From assembly GCA_913061515.1 (NCBI GenBank), contig CAJXSF010000029.1:1-40265 (forward strand): 40,265 nucleotides of DNA, given 5' to 3'. This document shows positions 32,555 through 40,265 of this stretch, piece after piece. This DNA is from an uncultured Gammaproteobacteria bacterium. GTDB taxonomy: Bacteria; Pseudomonadota; Gammaproteobacteria; Pseudomonadales; Pseudohongiellaceae. The notes beneath the pieces were generated by a model. The model saw only the letters and a list, made by a program, of their open reading frames with translations, was not told the origin of the DNA and searched no databases. The position numbers and the translations under genes are program-made. Position 1 is the stretch's first letter, and each line of letters starts with the position of its first letter.

Positions 32555-34279
32555 GTGGAATTATTATCAGGCGGTGACATGCTCATTCGAGCATTGCACG
32601 ACGAAGGCGTAGAAATGATTTACGGCTACCCAGGCGGGGCTGTATTGCATATCTATGATGCAATTTTCAATCAAGACAAAGTTGAGCATATTCTAGTGCG
32701 TCACGAGCAGGCGGCAACTCATGCTGCCGATGGCTATGCTCGAGCAACCGGTCGTCCCGGAGTGGTGCTGGTGACCTCAGGTCCTGGCGCGACAAATGCC
32801 GTGACAGGGATCGCAACTGCTTTTATGGACTCGATCCCTATGATCGTGATTTCCGGTCAGGTCGATAGTTCATTAATTGGCTCTGACGGATTCCAAGAAA
32901 CGGACATGGTCGGTATTTCCCGTCCGATCGTTAAACATAGCTTTATGGTGCAGAACCCTGAAGACATTCCGATGATTGTCAAAAAGGCTTTCTATATTGC
33001 TACAACAGGGCGGCCTGGTCCAGTGGTAATCGATATTCCGAAAGATGTCACTGACCCTGCGAGAAAGTACCCATACTCGTACCCCGAGTCTGTGAAACTG
33101 CGCTCGTATTCAGTTCCCTCGAAAGGGCATACCGGACAAATCAAAAAGGCAGTCGAAATTCTGCTAGCGGCAAAGCGACCAATTCTTTATACAGGTGGCG
33201 GGGTGGTGCAAGGCGAAGGCAGTGCATTACTTACAGAGCTTGCGCATAAACTAGGGTATCCAGTTACCAATACGCTAATGGGGTTAGGTGCCTACCCAGC
33301 AACTGATAAACAGTTTTTGGGCATGTTGGGAATGCATGGCACCTATGAAGCCAATATGGCGATGCATTTTAGCGATGTTGTGTTGGGGATTGGTGCGCGA
33401 TTTGATGATCGGGTTACAAATTCAATTGCGAAGTTTTGCCCAGGCGCAAAAATTCTTCACATTGATATAGATCCGGCCTCGATCTCGAAAACCGTTGCTG
33501 CGGATGTTCCTATCGTAGGTTCTGTAGTAAGTGTTCTTGAAGAAATGTTAGAGATTATCAAACACTCAGAAACGAAAGTGGATAACAAAGCGCTAGAGCT
33601 GTGGTGGAAGCAAATCGAAGGCTGGAGAGAAAAAGACAGTTTGAAAGTTACTCCAGCAGAAAACGATGTCATTAAACCGCAACAAGTTATACAGGCACTG
33701 TATGACATTACTGAGGGCGACGCTTATGTGTCCTCAGATGTTGGGCAGCATCAGATGTTTGCCGCGCAGTACTATCATTTTGACAAACCGAGACGTTGGA
33801 TAAACTCTGGTGGTTTGGGCACGATGGGCTTTGGTTTTCCTGCAGCGATGGGTGTGCAGTTAGCGTTTCCTGATGCCGTGTCGGTTTGTGTGACAGGTGA
33901 GGGCAGTTTCCAGATGAATATTCAGGAGCTAGCGACCTGCTTACAATATAATTTGCCAGTCAAGATTGTTTGTTTGAACAACCAAGCACTGGGTATGGTG
34001 AAGCAGTGGCAAGATATGCAGTATGGCGGGCGTTATTCGCACAGCACATATGCTGAATCCTTGCCTGATTTTGTAAAGCTTGCAGAGGCCTACGGGCATG
34101 TTGGTGTACGAATCGAAAAGCTTTCTGAGCTAAAGCAAAAAATGTCTGAAGCTTTTGCTATGAAGGACCGCTTAGTGTTCATCGATGTCTTGGTGGACCC
34201 AATGGAGCATGTCTATCCAATGGCTATTAAGGGCGGTGCAATGAAAGATATGATTTTGAGTAAGACGGAGAGGACTTAA
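32555..34279 (+). CDS. ilvI: acetolactate synthase large subunit
   Basis: First common enzyme of Val/Leu/Ile synthesis; ThDP- and FAD-dependent, with IlvH as regulatory subunit. It has 574 residues from the GTG at 32555 ([18 protein letters not shown], aligning with E. coli and Pseudomonas IlvI). AGAGG lies nine bases upstream. A longer frame to 32513 adds a non-conserved leader. Motifs: [14 protein letters not shown], catalytic Glu51 in [16 protein letters not shown], and the ThDP motif GEGSFQMN (448-455), with GEG in place of GDG as in other proteobacterial forms. One base separates it from ilvH. Confidence 0.96.
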   Translation: MELLSGGDMLIRALHDEGVEMIYGYPGGAVLHIYDAIFNQDKVEHILVRHEQAATHAADGYARATGRPGVVLVTSGPGATNAVTGIATAFMDSIPMIVISGQVDSSLIGSDGFQETDMVGISRPIVKHSFMVQNPEDIPMIVKKAFYIATTGRPGPVVIDIPKDVTDPARKYPYSYPESVKLRSYSVPSKGHTGQIKKAVEILLAAKRPILYTGGGVVQGEGSALLTELAHKLGYPVTNTLMGLGAYPATDKQFLGMLGMHGTYEANMAMHFSDVVLGIGARFDDRVTNSIAKFCPGAKILHIDIDPASISKTVAADVPIVGSVVSVLEEMLEIIKHSETKVDNKALELWWKQIEGWREKDSLKVTPAENDVIKPQQVIQALYDITEGDAYVSSDVGQHQMFAAQYYHFDKPRRWINSGGLGTMGFGFPAAMGVQLAFPDAVSVCVTGEGSFQMNIQELATCLQYNLPVKIVCLNNQALGMVKQWQDMQYGGRYSHSTYAESLPDFVKLAEAYGHVGVRIEKLSELKQKMSEAFAMKDRLVFIDVLVDPMEHVYPMAIKGGAMKDMILSKTERT

Positions 34280-34280
34280 G

Positions 34281-34772
34281 ATGCGACATATAATTTCTAT
34301 CTTACTTGAAAACGAACCTGGGGCATTGTCGCGAGTAGTTGGATTGTTTTCACAGCGTAACTACAATATCGAATCGCTCACAGTTGCTCCAACGGATGAT
34401 CATACTTTGTCTCGTCTTACGATCACGACAGTGGGTGATGATCGCAAGATCGAACAAATTACTAAGCATCTGAATAAGTTGGTCGACGTGGTTAAATTAG
34501 TCGATCTAACAGAAGGCGCACATATCGAGCGCGAATTGATGTTGATCAAAGTAAAAGCGACAGGTTCACAGCGCGATGAAATAAAGCGTACTGCTGATAT
34601 CTTCAGAGGGCAAATTGTTGATGTCACCAGCACTATTTATAGTATTCAGCTGGTGGGTACATCGGCAAAACTTGATTCCTTTATAGCCGCTATCAGTGGC
34701 GTGACAATTCTAGAGGTAGCCCGTACTGGTGTCTCTGGGGTTTCACGAGGTGAGAAAGTTCTGAGCGTTTAA
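34281..34772 (+). CDS. ilvH: acetolactate synthase small (regulatory) subunit
   Basis: Regulatory subunit of 163 residues that binds valine for feedback inhibition. An N-terminal ACT domain (1-75: MRHIISILLENEPGALSRVV, then FSQRNYNIESLTVAP) is followed by the C-terminal ALS_ss domain. ilvI stop and ilvH start are one base apart, and GAGAGGAC precedes the ATG, so the pair is translationally linked. The terminator follows 21 bases after its stop; ilvC is not in this operon. Confidence 0.95.
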   Translation: MRHIISILLENEPGALSRVVGLFSQRNYNIESLTVAPTDDHTLSRLTITTVGDDRKIEQITKHLNKLVDVVKLVDLTEGAHIERELMLIKVKATGSQRDEIKRTADIFRGQIVDVTSTIYSIQLVGTSAKLDSFIAAISGVTILEVARTGVSGVSRGEKVLSV

Positions 34773-34792
34773 GTTCGGTGTTATTTAGTAAT

Positions 34793-34820
34793 AAAAAAAG
34801 GGCCAGAAGGCCCTTTTTTT
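34793..34820. terminator. strong bidirectional intrinsic terminator between ilvH and ilvC
   Basis: AAAAAAAGGGCC (34793-34804) and GGCCCTTTTTTT (34809-34820) pair perfectly around AGAA, giving a GC stem core and a T-run on both strands. It serves both converging operons. Confidence 0.93.
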
Positions 34821-34843
34821 ATGCATCCATTAAAGAAAGTCGA

Positions 34844-36313
34844 TTAAACGATTTTCTTCATGTCAGTCATGTAAGAGCGTAGCTTCTTACCAACAACTTC
34901 GATTGGGTGGTTGCGAATGCTTTGATTCACAGCGATCAGCTCAGCGTTGTCTACATGGTTATCGACCAATGTTAAGCCTTTACCGATAACGTCAGTATCA
35001 ATTTTTTCCATAAAGTCTTTCAACATTGGAACTGCTGCGTGTGAGAACAAGTAGCAGCCATATTCCGCTGTGTCTGAAATTACTTTATTCATTTCATATA
35101 GCTTCTTACGACCGATTAGGTTCGCAATGAGTGGGGTTTCGTGTAGAGACTCGTAGTACGCAGACTCTTCAATAATGCCACTTGCAGTCATTGTTTCGAA
35201 TGCGAGCTCTACGCCTGCTTTCAACATTGCAGCCATAAGAATGCCATTGTCATAGTATTCTTGCTCGCTGATGTCCATGGTGCCGGCTGTTGATTTTTCG
35301 AATTCAGTTTCGGCAGTAGCGGCGCGCCAAGTCAAAAGTTTAATGTCGTCATTTGCCCAGTCTTCCATCATGCCGCTAGAGAATGCACCGGTAATGATGT
35401 CGTCCATGTGCTTTTGATAAAGTGGTGCAAGAATTTCTTTCAGCTCAGCAGCTAGCGAGTTAGCAACGATTTTAGCTGGGTTAGACAGACGATCCATCAT
35501 GTTTGTGATGCCGCCGTGCTTCAAACCTTCTGATACGACTTCCCAGCCATGCTGCAACAATTTTGAGGCGTATGCTGGCTCAATGCCATTGGCGACCATT
35601 TTTTCATAGCTGACGATTGTGCCCGCTTGCAGCATGCCACAAAGAATCGTTTGCTCACCCATAAGGTCAGACTTCACTTCTGCAATGAACGATGACTCGA
35701 GTACACCTGCGCGATGTCCACCTGTACCAGCCGCGTAAGCTTTAGCGATTTCTAGACCGTCGCCATTTGGATCATTTTCTGCGTGTACAGCGATAAGCGT
35801 TGGAACGCCGAAACCGCGCTTATACTCTTCACGAACTTCGGTGCCTGGGCATTTCGGTGCGACCATAACTACTGTTAAATCTGGGCGAATCTGCATGCCT
35901 TCCTCAACGATGTTGAAGCCGTGCGAGTACGCCAAGCATGCGCCTTTTTTCATTAGCGGCATGATTTCAGTGACAACAGGAGTGTGTTGCTTATCTGGAG
36001 TGAGGTTTAGAACGAGATCAGCCTGTGGGATGAGCGCTTCGTAAGTATCGACTGTGAAGCCGTTTTCGGTCGCATTCTTCCAAGATTGACGTTTCTCAGC
36101 AATTGCAGCTTCGCGAAGCGTATAAGAGATATCAAGTCCGCTATCGCGCATGTTCAAACCTTGGTTCAAACCTTGAGCGCCACAGCCAACAATGACTATT
36201 TTTTTGCCGAGTAGCTTGTTGACGCCATCAGCGAACTCGCTCTTGTCCATAAAACGGCATTTGCCAAGTTGCTCGAGCTGCAGCCTAAGCGGCAATGTGT
36301 TGAAGTAATTCAT
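34844..36313 (-). CDS. ilvC: ketol-acid reductoisomerase, class II (long form)
   Basis: Second step of Val/Ile synthesis: isomerisation and NADPH reduction of acetolactate. It has 489 residues, the class II length (E. coli 491), not the about 338 of class I. The Rossmann motif [18 protein letters not shown] and [11 protein letters not shown] are followed by [20 protein letters not shown] and [20 protein letters not shown], all very close to E. coli IlvC. GGAG lies eight bases before the ATG. It is convergent with ilvIH across a strong terminator and divergent from its regulator ilvY, not in an ilvIHC operon. Confidence 0.97.
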   Translation of the reverse strand: MNYFNTLPLRLQLEQLGKCRFMDKSEFADGVNKLLGKKIVIVGCGAQGLNQGLNMRDSGLDISYTLREAAIAEKRQSWKNATENGFTVDTYEALIPQADLVLNLTPDKQHTPVVTEIMPLMKKGACLAYSHGFNIVEEGMQIRPDLTVVMVAPKCPGTEVREEYKRGFGVPTLIAVHAENDPNGDGLEIAKAYAAGTGGHRAGVLESSFIAEVKSDLMGEQTILCGMLQAGTIVSYEKMVANGIEPAYASKLLQHGWEVVSEGLKHGGITNMMDRLSNPAKIVANSLAAELKEILAPLYQKHMDDIITGAFSSGMMEDWANDDIKLLTWRAATAETEFEKSTAGTMDISEQEYYDNGILMAAMLKAGVELAFETMTASGIIEESAYYESLHETPLIANLIGRKKLYEMNKVISDTAEYGCYLFSHAAVPMLKDFMEKIDTDVIGKGLTLVDNHVDNAELIAVNQSIRNHPIEVVGKKLRSYMTDMKKIV

Positions 36314-36391
36314 AGGTTTCTCCAGTGAGTTTTATAAGCGATGTGAATTCTTTGAAGACTCTTGAGATTGGCAGTCATTCATAAGGTGGGC

Positions 36392-36420
36392 ATGATAGGT
36401 TAAATGCTTAGTTGCGTAAA
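36392..36420 (-). promoter_or_regulatory. sigma-70 promoter of ilvC
   Basis: On the minus strand, TTTACG (36420-36415), a 17-base spacer and TATCAT (36397-36392) precede ilvC by about 80 bases. The -35 overlaps the left operator half at 36411-36415, as expected where a LysR-type activator contacts RNA polymerase. Confidence 0.6.
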
Positions 36421-36459
36421 ACGCTATATATGCAACAATACATTTCATTATATGAAATG
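36411..36459. promoter_or_regulatory. tandem operators in the ilvC-ilvY intergenic region
   Basis: Two adjacent dyads: GTTGC (36411-36415) with GCAAC (36432-36436), and CATTTCAT-TAT-ATGAAATG (36441-36459), a perfect 8-3-8 palindrome. In E. coli IlvY binds tandem operators between ilvY and ilvC and responds to acetolactate and acetohydroxybutyrate. The arrangement here fits that model; base-level identity with the E. coli operators was not checked. Confidence 0.55.
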
Positions 36460-36477
36460 AATGGGTGGTTGAGTGCC

Positions 36478-37404
36478 GTGGAATTGCGAGAGCTTCAGTT
36501 GTTTTTGCATCTTTGTCGAAGTTTGCATTTTGGCAACACAAGCAGAGAGCATCATTTAAGTCCTTCGAGTCTTACTCGGGTAGTGCAGAAGCTCGAGCAC
36601 GAGGTTGGTGCGTCTCTATTTGAGCGTGATAGTCGTACCGTGCGGCTCACTGCATCTGGTGAGCGTTTTCGCGAGTATGCCGCGGAAACACTGGCACGTT
36701 GGGATCAGCTACAAAAAGACCTGCATCAACAGCAAGAGGTGCTTAGCGGGCGACTAAGCATATTTTGTTCTGTGACGGCCAGCTACAGTTTTCTTCATGA
36801 GCTTTTAGATCAGTATCGGGAGCGCTTCCCCGCAGTGGAAATTCAGCTGCATACAGGAGATACGTCTCTATCTATTCAGCGCATTCTTGATGAGCAAGAA
36901 GATATTGGGATCGCGGCGAGGCCGAACAGGGTGCCAGATAAATTAACCTTCCGCGCCATTCGGGATTCTCCACTTATATTTATCGCCCCGACAGCGGCCT
37001 CCCCTTTGAGAGAGCTGTTAGATCAAAGTGCTAAAGAGGGGCGTGATTTACCTTGGGAGCTGGTGCCAATGATTTTGTCGGAAGTCGGCATTGCTCGTGA
37101 ACGAGTGGATCGCTGGTTTCAAGAGCAAGGAATTAAGCCTAATATTTACGCTCAGGTTGCTGGCAATGAGGCTATAGTAAGCATGGTAAGCCTTGGATTT
37201 GGGGTGGGGGTGGTGCCACAATTGGTCGTGGAGAACAGCCCTATACGTTCAAAAATCGAAGTTCTTAACGTGCAAACTCAGCTTGAGCCATTTACGATTG
37301 GCTTGGTTGCATTGCGACGCAAACTTAACAATCCGTTGATAAAGGCATTCTGGGATCTGTCTCAAGATCATATTGCGGCTGGTACGCATGCTGTTCGCAG
37401 CTAA
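36478..37404 (+). CDS. ilvY: LysR-family regulator IlvY
   Basis: Activator of ilvC, 308 residues. The winged helix-turn-helix is at 1-60 (ELRELQLFLHLCRSLHFGNT, then SREHHLSPSSLTRVVQKLE) and the effector domain begins LSGRLSIFCSVTASYSFL. HFG, the SREHHLSPS segment and FCSVTASYS match E. coli IlvY. GTG at 36478 is chosen because it aligns with the E. coli start; upstream Met (36457) and TTG (36412) starts would run through the operators. A GAG sits close upstream. Divergent from ilvC, the classic pair. Confidence 0.93.
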   Translation: MELRELQLFLHLCRSLHFGNTSREHHLSPSSLTRVVQKLEHEVGASLFERDSRTVRLTASGERFREYAAETLARWDQLQKDLHQQQEVLSGRLSIFCSVTASYSFLHELLDQYRERFPAVEIQLHTGDTSLSIQRILDEQEDIGIAARPNRVPDKLTFRAIRDSPLIFIAPTAASPLRELLDQSAKEGRDLPWELVPMILSEVGIARERVDRWFQEQGIKPNIYAQVAGNEAIVSMVSLGFGVGVVPQLVVENSPIRSKIEVLNVQTQLEPFTIGLVALRRKLNNPLIKAFWDLSQDHIAAGTHAVRS

Positions 37405-37478
37405 TCGATAACACTCTGTGTATAATTCGCGCAAAATGATCGCCTCTTATCCCATGAATTTGAAGGTAACCTTGTTTG

Positions 37479-38315
37479 ATGAATATTGACAACGACAATG
37501 ATCAAGAGCTGGATGAGGAAGACAGTCTTTTTCCTATCGATGAGCATGAGGAGCTGGTCTCCGAAGATGGGAAGAAGGTCCGCCGAAGAGGGATATATCT
37601 ATTGCCGAATCTGCTTACCCTTGGTGCCTTGTTTGCAGGCTTTTACGCAATCATTGCAGGCATGAGTGGAGATTTTAACGAGGCGGGGTGGGCAATACTC
37701 ATAGCCGCTGTTTTAGATGGTTTAGATGGTCGCGTGGCACGCCTAACCAATACGCAGAGCGCATTCGGGGCACAGTTTGATAGCCTTTCCGATATGGTGT
37801 CCTTTGGAGTGGCGCCCGCTTTGATCATATTTAGTTGGTCTTTGTCGTCCTTAGGGCAAGCCGGCTGGGCCGCAAGTTTTATCTATATGTCTTGCGCGGC
37901 CCTGCGTTTAGCGCGCTTTAACGTACAGTTAGATACAGTAGATAAACGTTTCTTTGTGGGGTTACAGAGCCCTGTCGCAGCAGGTTTGGTGACCTTTGTG
38001 GCGTGGGTAGGATTCAAGTACGATGTTGAGATTACGCCATTAATAGCAATTGGCGGTGCGGTTTTGACAACGTTTACTGGCATTTTGATGATTTCAAACT
38101 ATCGCTACTACAGCTTTAAAGAAATTCATTTTCGAGGAACCGTGCCTTATGTGGTCTTCCTCATGGCGGTAGTGCTATTAGTAGTTATTGCGCAGCGCCC
38201 GCATGAAGTATTGCTGACGATGTGTTTAGCCTATGCGTTGACTGGGCCGATCATTTGGATCTATCGCCGATTAAGGGCGAAGCCGCGTAAATCTGCTAAT
38301 GATTCCACAGCGTAA
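37479..38315 (+). CDS. pssA: CDP-diacylglycerol-serine O-phosphatidyltransferase (CDP-alcohol type)
   Basis: Makes phosphatidylserine, the precursor of phosphatidylethanolamine. It has 278 residues and an acidic N-terminal tail (about 1-35). Then come several membrane helices with the CDP-alcohol motif D-G-x2-A-R-x8-G-x3-D-x3-D in LDGLDGRVARLTNTQSAFG (D80, D83) and QFDSLSD (D101, D105). This is the integral-membrane type, not the PLD-type PssA of E. coli. ATG at 37479 is taken, AAGG lying about 12 bases upstream (a TTG at 37476 is also possible). A TATAAT occurs at 37421-37426. In P. aeruginosa pssA follows ilvC. Confidence 0.91.
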   Translation: MNIDNDNDQELDEEDSLFPIDEHEELVSEDGKKVRRRGIYLLPNLLTLGALFAGFYAIIAGMSGDFNEAGWAILIAAVLDGLDGRVARLTNTQSAFGAQFDSLSDMVSFGVAPALIIFSWSLSSLGQAGWAASFIYMSCAALRLARFNVQLDTVDKRFFVGLQSPVAAGLVTFVAWVGFKYDVEITPLIAIGGAVLTTFTGILMISNYRYYSFKEIHFRGTVPYVVFLMAVVLLVVIAQRPHEVLLTMCLAYALTGPIIWIYRRLRAKPRKSANDSTA

Positions 38316-38436
38316 ACTATCGACATAAGCGTTTTACAAAGAATAGAGACTTGTAACGTAGGCCGCCTAAGAAGGTCCAATTGTTAAAGGGTAATAAAGC
38401 CCGAGTTCTTAATCTTAATAGACCGAGGAGCATTCC

Positions 38437-39483
38437 ATGCTAATTAAGTCGAAGTCGAAATCCGATGTGCTATCTTCTGAAATTACACCAGAGTCAGTGT
38501 ATCAAGACCGGCGTCGATTCCTTACCGGTAGCTTGGGGGCGGCCTTCGGTTTAGCGACTGCAGGGTTTAGCGGTTTGTCTCATGCTGCTGCGGGAGACTC
38601 ATTGCGAGCGCGTGCGCCAAGCGATATGCAGCGATCAGCGCCTGCCGACTGGTGGAAGGCTAAGTTTGAGGCGATTACTCCAGCACAGAGATCAGGTGGC
38701 TTTTATACAAATGAAGCGCTAACGCCTTATAGCGATGTTGTCTCTTACAATAATTTCTACGAATTTGGTCTCGACAAGGGCGACCCGAAAGCGAACTCTC
38801 AAGAGTTCAAGGCTGACCCATGGTCTGTAACGATTGAGGGGGAGGTTGGAAAACCCGGTGTTTATACTCTCGAGGACATCCTCAAGCCTCATGCCATGGA
38901 AGAGCGAGTCTATCGACTACGCTGTGTTGAGCGTTGGTCTATGGTCATTCCTTGGGTTGGGTTTTCTTTGGCAGACCTTATTAAACGTTTCGAACCCACT
39001 TCGAAAGCTAAATATGTGCAGTTCTTTACCTTATTCGATCCAGACAGCATGTCAGGTCAACGTTCTCGCTTTACTACGATTGCTTGGCCATACCGTGAAG
39101 GCCTAAGAATGGACGAAGCCATGAATCCGCTTACTCTATTGGCTACAGGGCTATATGGGAATTACCTGCCGCCGCAAAACGGCGCGCCTCTTCGGCTTAT
39201 CGTGCCGTGGAAATACGGTTTTAAGAGCATTAAATCAATCGTGAAAATTCGCTTTACAGAGACTGAGCCAGAAACGAGTTGGAATTTGCTAGCGCCCAGA
39301 GAATACGGGTTTTATGCCAATGTAAACCCTGAAGTTCATCACCCCAGGTGGCGACAAGACATGGAAACACGCTTGCCTCAGACACTATTTAGCAGCTCGC
39401 GCATCGATACGCTTCCATTTAATGGCTACGGCGAACAAGTGGCCTCTTTATATAAAGGAATGGATCTAGCTAAGTTCTATTAG
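38437..39483 (+). CDS. msrP: periplasmic methionine sulfoxide reductase catalytic subunit MsrP (YedY)
   Basis: Molybdopterin enzyme that repairs oxidised methionine in periplasmic proteins, receiving electrons from MsrQ. It has 348 residues. The twin-arginine signal is DRRRFLTG (24-31) with a hydrophobic stretch to about residue 52. The Mo-ligand cysteine is C163 in [46 protein letters not shown] and YGFYANVNP are near-identical to E. coli YedY. GAGGAG precedes the ATG. It is followed by msrQ 31 bases later, as in the standard operon. Confidence 0.96.
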   Translation: MLIKSKSKSDVLSSEITPESVYQDRRRFLTGSLGAAFGLATAGFSGLSHAAAGDSLRARAPSDMQRSAPADWWKAKFEAITPAQRSGGFYTNEALTPYSDVVSYNNFYEFGLDKGDPKANSQEFKADPWSVTIEGEVGKPGVYTLEDILKPHAMEERVYRLRCVERWSMVIPWVGFSLADLIKRFEPTSKAKYVQFFTLFDPDSMSGQRSRFTTIAWPYREGLRMDEAMNPLTLLATGLYGNYLPPQNGAPLRLIVPWKYGFKSIKSIVKIRFTETEPETSWNLLAPREYGFYANVNPEVHHPRWRQDMETRLPQTLFSSSRIDTLPFNGYGEQVASLYKGMDLAKFY

Positions 39484-39514
39484 GAGTTAGTGGGGCTTCG
39501 GTTGGTGTTCTGGG

Positions 39515-40123
39515 ATGACGAGAGCGGTTAAGTATTTTATCTTTCTTCTGGCCTTGTTGCCGTTTGCGGTGCTGTGTTGGGGGGCTGTTGCTAATACCTT
39601 GGGGCCTGACCCTGCGGATACTTTAGCGACAGAAACGGGGGAGTGGGCTTTTCGCTTTCTTTTGCTTTCATTGGCTATCACGCCATTGCGAGCTATTGCG
39701 GGCTGGCCAAAGGTGTTTCCTTATCGGCGCACATTCGGATTGTTTGCCCTTTTCTATGCCTCGGTCCACTTTCTTGTGTATATAGTGTTTCTGCTACAAC
39801 TTCGTTGGTCGGAAATATTTGAGGATGTGTTAGAGCGCCCTTACATCACAGTCGGATTCACTGCTTTTTTGCTATTAATTGTGTTGGGGCTTACCTCCAC
39901 TAAGAAGATGATGCGCCGTCTAGGGCGCCGCTGGATGCAATTGCATAAGCTTGTTTACCTCATCAATATACTGGCGTTAATACATTTAGTTTGGATTTTG
40001 CGAACAGACCTTACAGAAGCTGTATTTTATGCTAGTATTCTCCTCCCGTTATTGGCGTACCGGGTGTATAGGCGCTACGTCAGAAATGCTTCGAAACATA
40101 TCAATTTGTCAACATCCAATTGA
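39515..40123 (+). CDS. msrQ: heme-binding membrane subunit MsrQ (YedZ)
   Basis: Inner-membrane b-type heme protein passing quinol electrons to MsrP. It has 202 residues and about six hydrophobic helices. Family positions: RRTFGLFALFYASVHFLVY, with the heme-ligand His in the SVHF helix, and RRWMQLHKLVYLINILALIH, with two further histidines. The ERPYITVGF loop and STKKMMRRLGRRW segment match E. coli MsrQ. The ATG at 39515 has no good ribosome site and a stop upstream rules out an earlier start. Basic C-terminus. Confidence 0.93.
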   Translation: MTRAVKYFIFLLALLPFAVLCWGAVANTLGPDPADTLATETGEWAFRFLLLSLAITPLRAIAGWPKVFPYRRTFGLFALFYASVHFLVYIVFLLQLRWSEIFEDVLERPYITVGFTAFLLLIVLGLTSTKKMMRRLGRRWMQLHKLVYLINILALIHLVWILRTDLTEAVFYASILLPLLAYRVYRRYVRNASKHINLSTSN

Positions 40124-40181
40124 GTGTTTTAATACTTTTTTGGAGTCTTTTGTTGTTTTGTAAACAAATCTAAAAAAGTGC

Positions 40182-40209
40182 TTGCAAGGTCAAAAATTTG
40201 CCCTATAAT
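40182..40209 (+). promoter_or_regulatory. rRNA-operon-type promoter (P1-like)
   Basis: TTGCAA (40182-40187), a 16-base spacer and TATAAT (40204-40209) are followed by GCGCCTCC, the GC-rich discriminator common in gammaproteobacterial rrn promoters. AT-rich tracts at 40128-40177 look like an UP element. Position matches P. aeruginosa, where an rRNA operon lies beyond msrPQ. Confidence 0.8.
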
Positions 40210-40215
40210 GCGCCT

Positions 40216-40257
40216 CCTCCTAACCACGAAGGTTTAGGAAAAGAGTTCTTTAAAAAG
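40216..40257 (+). other. rrn leader with hairpin and boxA-like antitermination site
   Basis: A near-perfect hairpin, TCCTAACC paired to GGTTTAGGA with one bulge (40217-40239), is followed by GTTCTTTAAAAAG (40245-40257), close to boxA (TGCTCTTTAACAA). The sequence ends eight bases later, before any 16S. Confidence 0.65.
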
Positions 40258-40265
40258 TAGAGATT

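Noticed and set aside
36412..36477. Upstream TTG/ATG starts for IlvY
   Set aside because: They run through the operator dyads and add residues absent from E. coli IlvY.
38359..38369. TAGGC-C-GCCTA palindrome between pssA and msrP
   Set aside because: Only five bp arms and no promoter or T-run relation, so likely chance.
1..40265. CRISPR arrays, tRNA genes, insertion sequences, phage, toxin-antitoxin and defence genes
   Set aside because: No spaced repeat arrays, tRNA cloverleaf, transposase motifs or known defence domains were seen; the genes are mostly conserved core functions.

Overview
This 40,265-base contig is from a gammaproteobacterium. MiaB/PhoH, SlyX, BamD, RluD, ClpB, IlvY and MsrPQ homologues are all close to the gammaproteobacterial versions. 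The type IV pilus block and the ilvI-ilvH/pssA/msrPQ/rRNA block follow, as I remember it, the gene order of Pseudomonas aeruginosa (roughly PA4542-PA4556 and PA4690-PA4696). Base composition is moderate, with no obvious foreign island. I would place it in the Pseudomonadales/Cellvibrionales neighbourhood; the genus cannot be read from the sequence. Gene density is high. I see no CRISPR array, tRNA, insertion sequence, prophage or integron.

Both ends are assembly boundaries. Bases 1-49 are not genomic: they are untrimmed Illumina/Nextera library adapter (end of P5, an 8-base index, Read 1 and mosaic-end sequence), fused to the 5' part of phoH. The right end stops just after a strong rRNA-type promoter and boxA-like sequence, so the contig probably broke at the repeated rRNA operon.

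Layout. 50-1834: phoH fragment and miaB (minus). 2069-7521: housekeeping and stress genes (DUF1820 protein, subgroup-Igamma aspartate aminotransferase, SrkA kinase, TlpA-like thioredoxin, acyl-CoA desaturase, SlyX, membrane-anchored cold-shock-domain protein). 7788-10829: glycine-zipper envelope protein, then a PepSY protein with a PhoP/PhoQ-type two-component system. 10839-11597: TSUP permease. 11779-24050: type IV pilus minor pilins fimU-pilV-pilW-pilX-pilY1-(pilY2-like)-pilE, an inverted fimT, thiO and the pilR/pilS regulators. 24228-26515: nadE and gmhA. 26519-32176: bamD (minus), rluD, pgeF, clpB. 32555-40123: ilvI-ilvH, a convergent class II ilvC with divergent ilvY, pssA, msrP-msrQ.

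Functional themes are pilus assembly and its sigma-54 control, envelope quality and stress control (PhoPQ, BamD, gmhA, MsrPQ, desaturase, ClpB, SrkA) and branched-chain amino-acid synthesis. No clearly new multi-gene system stands out. The most notable points are the adapter chimera, an ilvC-ilvY cassette sitting inverted where ilvC of the ilvIHC-pssA order would be expected, a membrane-tethered cold-shock domain, the relocated fimT, and several unexplained structured intergenic elements (358-416, 1912-1996, 32195-32271, 32516-32529). The only stretch over 300 bases without a convincing gene is 32177-32554, the clpB-ilvI gap, described below.
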